Assembly (NCBI RefSeq): GCF_013620795.1
Contig: NZ_LGLW01000001.1
Location: 620,001 to 684,000, forward strand
Origin: Pseudomonas sp. Q2-TVG4-2
Lineage (GTDB): Bacteria; Pseudomonadota; Gammaproteobacteria; Pseudomonadales; Pseudomonadaceae
Direction: 5' to 3'
Length of the DNA stretch: 64,000 nt
Shown: positions 19,172 through 26,434 of the stretch, piece by piece
How positions within the stretch are numbered: position 1 is the stretch's first letter
Layout of the letters: every line of letters starts with the position of its first letter
Position numbers and translations under genes: made by a program
Notes under the pieces: generated by a model
The model's input: only the letters and a program-made list of their open reading frames with translations
Told to the model about the DNA's origin: nothing
Database searches by the model: none

Positions 19172-19966
19172 CTACTCACCGGTCCATTCGAACGGGGTCT
19201 TGCTGACGAACTTATCGACTGCGGCCTTGAAGTCGCGGCTGCCGTAACAGGCCCGTATCCAGTCATCGCTGGCGTCCGCCGGCGTACGCCGGTGCGCCAG
19301 TACTCTGTTGATAGTCTCCTTGGTCGCCTGCACGGTAAGCGGTGCGCGACCGGCAAACGCCTGCGCCCTGCGAGCGACCTCCGCGCTGATGACGTCGGGC
19401 GCGAGTACCGCGCTGACCAGACCGGCCAGTAGTGCCTCCGGTGCCTCGATCAATTCGGCCGCCATCAGTACCTCCTTCGTGCGGGGAACGCCGAGCAAAT
19501 CCATGAGACGCGACACATTGGTCACCGAGAGGCAGTTGCCAAGCGTCTCGGCGATCGGCACACCAAACTTCAGCGACGGGGTGCAGTAGCGAAAATCGCA
19601 CGCCAGCGCGATGGCCGCGCCGCCGCCGACACAAAAGCCCTCGAGCATGGCGATGGTCGGTTTGCGCAGGTTTTCCAAGCCCGCAATCACGCTGTCGATA
19701 CGCCGCTCGTAGTTCACCCCCGCCTCGCCGCCTTCGAAGTCCGCGAACTGCTTGATGTCGGTGCCGGCGACGAAGGCTTTGCCGCCACAACCGTGGAACA
19801 CCACGGCGGCGACCTGGGGATCCGCCTCCAGCTCCCGGCACAAGCGCTCCAGCGAGTCGTACATCGTCCAGGTCATTGCGTTGCGGCTCTCCGGGCGGTT
19901 GAAGCCGACCCAGGCGACGCCTTGATCAATGCGGCAGTCGACCTGCCCTTGAGACACATCACTCAT
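19172..19966 (-). CDS. Crotonase-family protein lacking the standard catalytic glutamates
   Basis: This 264-residue protein has the crotonase fold: oxyanion-hole motif FVAGTDIKQF (65-74) and the CVGGG loop (112-116). At the position of hydratase Glu144 it has A118 (GGGAA). The second-glutamate loop reads FGVPIAETLGN, so the usual FG-x-PE is replaced and a glutamate appears two residues later (E140). It may therefore be an isomerase, lyase, hydrolase or unusual hydratase rather than an ordinary enoyl-CoA hydratase. GAGGAG precedes the start at 19966. It sits between the TRAP genes and the CoA-transferase, so its substrate should be the CoA ester made there. Confidence 0.85.
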   Translation of the reverse strand: MSDVSQGQVDCRIDQGVAWVGFNRPESRNAMTWTMYDSLERLCRELEADPQVAAVVFHGCGGKAFVAGTDIKQFADFEGGEAGVNYERRIDSVIAGLENLRKPTIAMLEGFCVGGGAAIALACDFRYCTPSLKFGVPIAETLGNCLSVTNVSRLMDLLGVPRTKEVLMAAELIEAPEALLAGLVSAVLAPDVISAEVARRAQAFAGRAPLTVQATKETINRVLAHRRTPADASDDWIRACYGSRDFKAAVDKFVSKTPFEWTGE

Positions 19967-20021
19967 CGTTGTCTCCTCTTGCTCGATGCCGCTTGCCGGC
20001 AAACGACCATCAGTTCGCCGC

Positions 20022-21308
20022 TCAGGCACCATAAATGAGGTTTACCAGCGCCAGCGCGAAGGCCGGGACATAGGTATTGATCAGTAAGATCGCGAAGAGC
20101 ACTCCAAGGAACCACAAGTTGGTACGGGAGGTCGCCCAGATATCGGACTTGGCAATCGAGCAGGACGCGATCAACACGCTGGCAACCGGCGGCGTCTGCT
20201 GACCGATGGCCAGGTTGAGTGTGACGATTAGGCCGAAGTGGATCGGATCGATGCCGACCGCCAGCACCAGTGGCAGAACGATCGGAACAACTAGAATGAT
20301 TGCTGCGGCGGAATGTAGGAAAATGCCTAGGATCAGGAAGATGATGTTGAGCAGCGCCAGAATCACATACTTGTTGCTAGTCATCTCACTGATGGAACTG
20401 GCCAGCTGCTGAGGCAGCTGTGTTTCGGTCAGGTAGAGGCCAACTACTGCGGAGCTCGCCACTAGCAACATGACCACGGCGGTCTGCACACCTGCATCCA
20501 GGCAAGCCTTGTAAAAGGAGCGCAGTGTGAATTCGCGATAGACGAACGCGCTGATGAAGATCGCCACCACCACGGCCAGGGCTGCACCTTCGGTCGCAGT
20601 AACGATCCCACCGAAGATCCCGCCAAGAATGATCACCGGAATCGACAACGCCCAGATCGCTCCTTTGAAAGCGTCCCATAGCCGCTTGGTCTGGAAGGCC
20701 CCCTCCGAAGGAAAGTTATTCTTCCTGGCCAGGTAGTAGCACATGCCCGCCAGGCCCAAGGCGCCGAGCAAACCCGGAAATATCCCAGCAACGAACATTT
20801 TTACGACCGACTCTCCTGACATCACCGCGTAAAGAATCATCGGGATCGATGGCGGCAGGATGATCGCCAAGCTGGCCGCCGAGGATGACAATGCCGCGGA
20901 GAACTCCTTGGAATAACCTTTTTGGGTCATCGCCGGAATCATGATGCTGCCGATCGCCGACACGCCTGCTACTGCCGAACCGGAGATCTCCGCGAAAAAG
21001 ATCGAGGCGCCAATGGTCACCATCGACAAACCGCCCTTGATAAACCCGAGCATCGCTGAGGCCAGATCGATCAGACGCCTTGAAATGCTCGAGGCGTTCA
21101 TGATTGCGCCGGCCAGAATGAAAAGCGGGATGGCAATAAGAGGGAAGCTGGTCGTGCCGTCATACATCACCATTCCGATATTCGGAAGGGCGAGTGCGCC
21201 GTAGCTGGAGAAGATCGCAACCGCTCCTACGATGCCCAGCGAGATCGCGACAGGAACATTGATCAAGATGAGAAGTATCAGCCCCACAAACATATAAAGG
21301 ATGGTCAT
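20022..21308 (-). CDS. dctM: TRAP transporter large permease (DctM family)
   Basis: This 428-residue membrane protein is the large permease of a tripartite ATP-independent periplasmic transporter, driving substrate import with the sodium or proton gradient. About 11-12 hydrophobic segments are visible, with family motifs IPLFILAGAIM, FFAEISGSAVAGVSAIGSIMIPAM, LPPSIPMILYA and a Gly-rich IIPVIILGGIFGGIVTATE. The start at 21308 begins the first membrane helix (MTILYMFVGLILLIL). It lies 49 bases after dctQ. Confidence 0.93.
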   Translation of the reverse strand: MTILYMFVGLILLILINVPVAISLGIVGAVAIFSSYGALALPNIGMVMYDGTTSFPLIAIPLFILAGAIMNASSISRRLIDLASAMLGFIKGGLSMVTIGASIFFAEISGSAVAGVSAIGSIMIPAMTQKGYSKEFSAALSSSAASLAIILPPSIPMILYAVMSGESVVKMFVAGIFPGLLGALGLAGMCYYLARKNNFPSEGAFQTKRLWDAFKGAIWALSIPVIILGGIFGGIVTATEGAALAVVVAIFISAFVYREFTLRSFYKACLDAGVQTAVVMLLVASSAVVGLYLTETQLPQQLASSISEMTSNKYVILALLNIIFLILGIFLHSAAAIILVVPIVLPLVLAVGIDPIHFGLIVTLNLAIGQQTPPVASVLIASCSIAKSDIWATSRTNLWFLGVLFAILLINTYVPAFALALVNLIYGA

Positions 21309-21357
21309 TGTTATTCTCCGGAGGGCCCTAGCAGGCCCTCGCGCTGAATGATCCGGG

Positions 21358-21882
21358 TCATGCCTTCGCTGGCTTGACCCCCGCCTCTTCCAATTCGTGA
21401 TCAACGAACCCATCGCCTTTCGCGCTTTCAATCACTTCAGGCAGGCGCAGGATCTCAGCGATGATGAAAAGTACCGACCCTATCGGCAGCACCGATTGCG
21501 TCAGCTGCAGCGAAACGTTGGTAAGACTGATCAATGACGAGCCTTCCAGAATGAGCACAACCTGCATGCCTGTGTAAGCCAACAGCACGAAGAAGCCGAT
21601 CGTGATCGCCTCGGCGAGCAAGGCGATCGGCAAGCGCAGCCTGGGAGGGAAGTAATTGACCACGGTAGGGCAACCTATGTGCGCGCCCTTCGCCGCGGCC
21701 AGAGCCGCGCCGTAGTAGGTGAGCCAAGCCAGCCCAACGGATGCCACCTCGTCGTACCAGCTGAACGGGGAACCGGCCAGCCGCGAGGCGAAACCGACCG
21801 TAACGACTAAAGTCAGCGCGATTACGTTAGCAACCACGATGATTTCCAGAAGCTTGGAAAAGCCCTTTCTAAAGGAATCCAT
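21358..21882 (-). CDS. dctQ: TRAP transporter small permease (DctQ family)
   Basis: This 174-residue protein is the small membrane subunit of the TRAP transporter. It has four hydrophobic segments and the family features WYDEVASVGLAWLTYYGAALAAAKGAHIG in the middle, where the conserved charged and small residues are seen. It joins the large permease and helps dock the binding protein. GGAGAG lies just before the ATG. The C-terminal tail is charged and cytoplasmic. Confidence 0.9.
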   Translation of the reverse strand: MDSFRKGFSKLLEIIVVANVIALTLVVTVGFASRLAGSPFSWYDEVASVGLAWLTYYGAALAAAKGAHIGCPTVVNYFPPRLRLPIALLAEAITIGFFVLLAYTGMQVVLILEGSSLISLTNVSLQLTQSVLPIGSVLFIIAEILRLPEVIESAKGDGFVDHELEEAGVKPAKA

Positions 21883-21955
21883 CAGCTCTCTCCGGTCTGC
21901 CTGAAGCCCCGTAGTGCTCAGGCATTGTCAGAATGCGATCTATGCAGACAGGCGG

Positions 21956-22933
21956 TTACATCTGGCGAAGCTGTTCGACCTTGTCGAGCATTGCCTGGCC
22001 ACCTTCGACTTCCTCGGCAAACTTCGCGTAGATTTCCTTGGAGCCATCAATGAAGGCCTGCTGATCAACCTTGTTTACCTCCATGCCCGCCTCCTCCATT
22101 TTCTTGACCAGGCTTTCATCGAGCGCTGCTCCTTGCTCCAGCGCAAAGGCTTCGGCTTCCTGAGCCGCCTCGCTCAGAACCTTCCTCACGTCTTCAGGAA
22201 AGCGCTGCCAGCTGGCGCCTGCAAGAACAAATGCGGGGGTATAAACGTGGTTGGAAAGTGAAAGGTATTTCTGGACTTCATGAAAGCGCTGGGAATATAT
22301 CTGCACCAGCGGGTTTTCTTGACCATCCATGGCGCCGGTCTGCAGGGCTACGAAAGCTTCGGAGAGCGCCATCGGCGCGGGGTTGGCACCGTAGCTCTTG
22401 AACATCTCGACGCGCCATATCCCGTTTGGCGTGCGCAGCTTCAGTCCTTTGAGATCCTCCGGTACGACGATCGGCCGGGAGTTGTTAGTGATCTGCCGAA
22501 CACCGTTTTCCCACACGCCGATAATTTGGTAACCCTTGCCTTCGGCGGCCTTGTACATCACATCGCGAACCACCTCGTCGCGGACTCGCTTCATGTGTTC
22601 TCGATCGGTTATCAGATACGGCATCTCGAAGAGCGAAAATTCCGGCGCAACGCTGCTCATCACGGTCGATGGCAGAGCCAGGTCGAGTGAACCCAGCTTG
22701 AGCTTGTTGAGCATTTGGGAGTCACTGCCCAACTGGCTGGAACCATAGGTCACGACCTTGGCTTTGCCCTTGAGCTTTTCGTTGACGGTTTCGGCGAATT
22801 TATTAGCTGTGATTTCGAACAGGGACCCCGGCCCACCTACGTGGCCGAGCTTGATCTGGGTTTCGGCCGCCTGGGCTGCGGATGTGGCTAGACCGAACAG
22901 GGATGCGATCAAAGCTGTCTTCAAGACTTTCAT
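21956..22933 (-). CDS. dctP: TRAP transporter solute-binding protein (DctP family)
   Basis: This 325-residue periplasmic receptor delivers the substrate to the DctQM permease. A signal peptide covers residues 1-22 (MKVLKTALIASLFG to AAQA). The mature protein has the DctP/YiaO pattern: KLGHVGGPGSLFE, FAETVNEKLKGKAKV, YGSSQLGSD, the LKLRTPNG segment with the substrate-binding Arg, and FVALQTGAMDGQENPL. The Arg is the residue that normally pairs with a ligand carboxylate, so an organic acid is the likely substrate. GGAGG precedes the ATG. It is first of the transporter genes after a long gap. Confidence 0.92.
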   Translation of the reverse strand: MKVLKTALIASLFGLATSAAQAAETQIKLGHVGGPGSLFEITANKFAETVNEKLKGKAKVVTYGSSQLGSDSQMLNKLKLGSLDLALPSTVMSSVAPEFSLFEMPYLITDREHMKRVRDEVVRDVMYKAAEGKGYQIIGVWENGVRQITNNSRPIVVPEDLKGLKLRTPNGIWRVEMFKSYGANPAPMALSEAFVALQTGAMDGQENPLVQIYSQRFHEVQKYLSLSNHVYTPAFVLAGASWQRFPEDVRKVLSEAAQEAEAFALEQGAALDESLVKKMEEAGMEVNKVDQQAFIDGSKEIYAKFAEEVEGGQAMLDKVEQLRQM

Positions 22934-23458
22934 GCTGACCTCCACTCTTGTTTTTATTGAGGCGTACCGCAGGACCATCTTTTACAGTCAGGACTGACCC
23001 ATCGGTCCAACTGCAACGCCGGCAGCGGCTAAACCGGCTAACGAACACCAGGGAAAATGAATTCATTATTCATAACTCGATCCAGACGTTAGACCAGCTT
23101 TTTGCTACGCGCCAGGAGTCAAGGCAAGAAAACGGTCACCGCCTGTCTTCTTCGCATGGGCAGGGCGGAGAACAAGACAATGGAATGTTTTGCAGCGCGC
23201 CACAGCCGATCACAGCCGCCATGGCTCGGGCTGTTCACAAGGCGCTGCAGGGATAGGCGGAGCGCAACCGGCCTACACAGACTGAAAGCCATGGCTCGCG
23301 AGGTTGGCAGGAGGCTCGCATGGGTGCGATGCATTGGCGCGAGTCAGACGACAGCGCCAACGGAAGTTATCAGTGAACTACCAGCCCAAAGCTGGGAGAT
23401 CCAGCACGCAATCGCTTCGGCATCCGGCTGGCACCGGATCCGCTACGTTTAGCATGCA
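22934..23458. other. 525-base gap inside the island
   Basis: No convincing gene is seen here; the open frames (for example 23102-23452 on the plus strand) match no family I recognise and lack good ribosome-binding sites. The part near 22934-23070 should hold the dctP promoter, and a TGAATTCA palindrome is at 23056-23067. The rest holds nothing I can name. Confidence 0.6.
23056..23067. promoter_or_regulatory. Palindrome AATGAATTCATT, candidate operator for dctP
   Basis: A 12-base perfect palindrome with the TGAATTCA core also present at 17920-17927, about 125 bases before dctP. A further ATTATTCAT follows at once. It is proposed as a regulator site from its place and resemblance only. Confidence 0.4.
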
Positions 23459-23920
23459 TTAGGCCGGAACGATACCGGGCCGGTACCCCGCCGCTCCTAT
23501 TCCAACGATGGCTACCTGCTCATCCTCGTCGGAGGAAGCGCCGCTGGCACCCACGGCACCAATCACTTCGTCGTTGTCCGAGAGTATCAGTACCCCGCCC
23601 GGCACGGGCACGAAATGTCCACCGGAAGCCGCGGCCACCGAGGCGAGAAAAGCCGGGCGCGACTCGTTTCGCTCACCCACCGTACGGCTGGACACGCCGT
23701 TGCCCAGTGCCGCGTAGGCTTTGCCCCTGGCAACCGGCAAGCGCAATGGAGCACAGCCGTCCTCACGTTCGGCCGCGATCAGGTTGCCGCCTGCGTCCAT
23801 GACGAAAATTGTCAGCGGTTCCATATTCTTGGCTCTCGCTTCAGCAAACGCTGCATCAATAATTCGTCGGGCCTGTGCACGTGGGATGTCTACGCTCGAA
23901 CGGTATACCTTGCCAGCCAC
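23459..23920 (-). CDS. GlcG/HbpS family protein (DUF336)
   Basis: This 153-residue protein belongs to the GlcG/HbpS/PduO-C fold family, some members of which bind haem or cobalamin-related ligands; others sit in glycolate-oxidation operons. Visible family features are DAAFAEARAKNM, TIFVMDAGGNLIAAERED, ARGKAYAALGNGVSSRTV, VPGGVLIL and the closing DEVIGAVGASGASSDEDEQVA. No signal peptide is seen. The start is GTG with GGAG seven bases before it. It is divergent from the GntR gene and heads the island on the minus strand. Its role in the pathway is unknown. Confidence 0.85.
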   Translation of the reverse strand: MAGKVYRSSVDIPRAQARRIIDAAFAEARAKNMEPLTIFVMDAGGNLIAAEREDGCAPLRLPVARGKAYAALGNGVSSRTVGERNESRPAFLASVAAASGGHFVPVPGGVLILSDNDEVIGAVGASGASSDEDEQVAIVGIGAAGYRPGIVPA

Positions 23921-24081
23921 TTTATTTCTCCATTTCTCCGAGAACCCGATACGAAGCCAGGCGAAACTGGTCAGAACAGGTCGCTAGAGGCAAAGGCGCA
24001 AAGCCTGGCGTTGGCTTAACGCCTATACACCTGCCTTTTGATGCCCCACTTTTGGCTTATGTCGCACTTATGACCTAGTTT

Positions 24082-24102
24082 GTATTCTTAATTCAAAAAC
24101 GC
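24082..24102. promoter_or_regulatory. Candidate operator between the GlcG-like gene and the GntR gene
   Basis: This 21-base AT-rich sequence contains GTATT, AATTCAAAA and CGC in the same order as the minus strand across 17914-17934, differing mainly by a one-base shift. It lies in the 252-base divergent promoter region, where autoregulation by a GntR protein would be expected. Confidence 0.4.
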
Positions 24103-24172
24103 TAGCAGACTTCCGTCGATATCGACAGTCGTCGTCGGATCCCAGCAAGGTTACTCATTCAGGAAACAGCCA

Positions 24173-24832
24173 TTGGAAAAAATCCAGCACAAAATTCTTT
24201 ACCAGGAAGCCGCAAACCGAATCCGCGGGCTGATTGAGCACGGGTCGTTGGTCGCAGGTGAAAAAATCTCCGAAAAAAAACTTTGTGAGACATTCGGCAT
24301 CTCTAGAACGCCGCTTCGCGAAGCCCTGAAGGTTCTGACCTCGGAAGGCCTGGTGGAAATTCTGCCGAATCGGGGCGCGCGCGTGAGTCGCTTGTCACTG
24401 AGCGATGTGAAACATACCTACGATGTTATGGCGGCCCTGGAAGGACTGGCTGGTGAAGCAGCCTGCTATCGCCTGGACAACGAAGAACTGGCAGAAATCT
24501 GCGAACTTCATCAGAAAATGGTGGCTCACTATGAGCACAAAGAGCTGCAGGCGTATTTCAAGGCCAACCAGCAGATACATGAAAGAATCCTGCTCGCTTC
24601 GGGAAACCCCGTCCTGCTTGATATGTATAACAACCTTAGCCAGCGAGTAAAACGAGTCCGCTACACCATGGAAATGAACGAAGATTTCTGGCGCAAGGCG
24701 ATGAACGATCATGAAGAGATGATCGAGGCGCTACGGGATCGAGACGGTAACCGCTTGGGCAATATTCTCAGAGGCCACCTCAGCCACAAGCTGGAAGCAG
24801 TCAATCTTGAAGGCGCGATCGTAGCGGACTGA
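24173..24832 (+). CDS. GntR family transcriptional regulator with FCD domain
   Basis: This 219-residue regulator has an N-terminal winged helix (about 10-75; GEKISEKKLCETFGISRTPLREALKVL) and an all-helical FCD ligand domain (about 85-210). Candidate metal-ligand positions are in NQQIHERI, NDHEEM and RGHLSHKL, though the first usual Asp is Asn. FCD regulators usually repress catabolic genes until an organic acid binds. TTG at 24173 is the only credible start: AGGAAA precedes it and the next in-frame ATG is inside the protein. It is divergent from the island operon, which it probably controls. Confidence 0.9.
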   Translation: MEKIQHKILYQEAANRIRGLIEHGSLVAGEKISEKKLCETFGISRTPLREALKVLTSEGLVEILPNRGARVSRLSLSDVKHTYDVMAALEGLAGEAACYRLDNEELAEICELHQKMVAHYEHKELQAYFKANQQIHERILLASGNPVLLDMYNNLSQRVKRVRYTMEMNEDFWRKAMNDHEEMIEALRDRDGNRLGNILRGHLSHKLEAVNLEGAIVAD

Positions 24833-24866
24833 CGCGCGACGATCGTCGGTTATTGCTGTCAGGCGA

Positions 24867-24888
24867 GAGCCGCCAGGGCTGGCGGCTC
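24867..24888. terminator. Inverted repeat between convergent genes
   Basis: GAGCCGCCAG and CTGGCGGCTC form a ten-base perfect inverted repeat with two bases between them, in the 107-base gap between the ends of the GntR gene and thrC. No T-run follows. Confidence 0.5.
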
Positions 24889-24939
24889 GAGAGCTCAATG
24901 CGCTTGGCCAGGATTTCGATCAAGCACAATCGTTTTTGC

Positions 24940-26349
24940 TTACAGTGGCTTGCCGCGATTGCCGTGCTCACCGACAAACGTCTGCATGGCCTTGAGGTCG
25001 TTCGCCAGTACCGTGCAACGCTCAGGTCGCTCGAACAGGTCGGCGAGATGGGCCGGCAACTCCAGCGCCTTGCCAACGCCCGCCTTCTCGACCGCTTCAG
25101 GGAACTTCACCGGATGAGCCGTTGCCAGCGTCACCATTGGCGTTGACAGGCTGCGCCGGCACTCACGCGCGGCATAGACGCCAATGGCAGTATGCGGATC
25201 GAGCAGCTCACCCGTGGCAGTGAAGACTTCCGCGATCGTCTTGCAGGTCTGCTCGTCACCGACAGCCAGGGAGTCGAACAGCTTGCGCGCCTCAGTCCAG
25301 CGCTCGTCCTCCACCGACAACTTGCCACTGGATTTGAATGTTTTCATCAGCTCCGCCACAGCGGCGCCGTTACGACCGTGCAGATCGAACAGCAGGCGTT
25401 CGAAGTTCGACGACACCATGATGTCCATGGAAGGTGATAACGACGGGTGCAGCGTGTCCTTGTCGTAACGGTTGCCGCTCATGAAGCGGTGCAGGATATC
25501 GTTGCGGTTAGTCGCCACCACCAGCTGGCTGATCGGCAGCCCCATATTGCGCGCTAGATAGCCGGCAAAAATGTCGCCGAAGTTACCGGTCGGCACAGAG
25601 AACGCCACGGAGCGTGCCGGGCCGCCCAGCTGCAGCGCTGCATGGAAGTAGTAGACGATCTGGGCCATGATCCGCGCCCAATTGATCGAATTCACCGCCA
25701 CCAGACGTGTGCCCTTGAGGAAGCTCTGGTCGGCGAAGCTGTCCTTGACCATTTCCTGGCAATCGTCGAAGTTGCCTTCAATGGCGATGTTGTGGATGTT
25801 GTCGCCAAAAATGGTAGTCATCTGCCGGCGCTGCACTTCCGAGACACGGTTGTGCGGATGCAGGATGAAGATGTCGACGTTGTCGCAGCGCCGGCACCCC
25901 TCGATCGCCGCCGAGCCGGTATCGCCGGAGGTAGCCCCGATGATCACCACGCGCTCTCCGCGCTTGGCTAGCACGTAATCAAGCAGGCGGCCCAGCAGCT
26001 GCAGGGCGAAATCCTTGAATGCCAGGGTCGGACCATGGAACAGTTCGAGCACCCACTCGTTACCGTTCAGCTGACGCAACGGCGCGACAGCGCTATGGGC
26101 AAACACGCCGTAAGTGTCTTCCAGAATCTGCTTGAAGTCGGCGTCCGGGATGCTGCCGGTCACGAATGGCCGCATCACCTTGAATGCCAGCTCGTGATAC
26201 GGCAGGCCGGACCAGGATGCGATTTCCTCGACGGTGAAGCGAGGCAGGTTTTCCGGCACGTAGAGACCGCCGTCAGTGGCCAGCCCGGCGAGCAGAACAT
26301 CTTCGAAATTCAGGGCCGGAGCCTGGCCACGGGTACTGATATAGCGCAT
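24940..26349 (-). CDS. thrC: Threonine synthase
   Basis: Threonine synthase makes threonine from O-phosphohomoserine, the last step of the pathway. The 469-residue chain is the class II form found in gammaproteobacteria. It begins MRYISTRGQAPALNFEDVLL; K112 in GPTLAFKDFAL is the PLP lysine, and GATSGDTGSAAIEG is the phosphate-binding loop. The start at 26349 was chosen from the conserved N-terminus. It follows hom by 85 bases, in the same order as in other pseudomonads. Confidence 0.97.
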   Translation of the reverse strand: MRYISTRGQAPALNFEDVLLAGLATDGGLYVPENLPRFTVEEIASWSGLPYHELAFKVMRPFVTGSIPDADFKQILEDTYGVFAHSAVAPLRQLNGNEWVLELFHGPTLAFKDFALQLLGRLLDYVLAKRGERVVIIGATSGDTGSAAIEGCRRCDNVDIFILHPHNRVSEVQRRQMTTIFGDNIHNIAIEGNFDDCQEMVKDSFADQSFLKGTRLVAVNSINWARIMAQIVYYFHAALQLGGPARSVAFSVPTGNFGDIFAGYLARNMGLPISQLVVATNRNDILHRFMSGNRYDKDTLHPSLSPSMDIMVSSNFERLLFDLHGRNGAAVAELMKTFKSSGKLSVEDERWTEARKLFDSLAVGDEQTCKTIAEVFTATGELLDPHTAIGVYAARECRRSLSTPMVTLATAHPVKFPEAVEKAGVGKALELPAHLADLFERPERCTVLANDLKAMQTFVGEHGNRGKPL

Positions 26350-26370
26350 ATCGTCAAACCTTCGGATTGA

Positions 26371-26416
26371 GCTGCAAGCTGCAAGCTGCAAGAGAACCGG
26401 TGCTCCTCTTGCAGCT
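26371..26416. repeat. GCTGCAA triple repeat and 11-bp hairpin between hom and thrC
   Basis: Three tandem GCTGCAA units (26371-26391) run into a perfect hairpin with arms AGCTGCAAGAG (26384-26394) and CTCTTGCAGCT (26406-26416) and an 11-base loop. It lies between the hom stop and the thrC start. It could be a processing or attenuation element or part of a dispersed intergenic repeat. Confidence 0.7.
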
Positions 26417-26434
26417 GGAGGCTTGAGACTGCTT

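Noticed and set aside
19139-19172. CoA-transferase and crotonase as a carnitine (caiB-caiD) operon
   Set aside because: The crotonase does not keep the CaiD pattern, and no carnitine dehydrogenase, ligase or CaiT-like carrier is present; TRAP systems fit organic acids better.
23102-23452. 116-codon plus-strand frame in the island gap
   Set aside because: No ribosome-binding site, no recognisable family, and composition unlike neighbouring genes.
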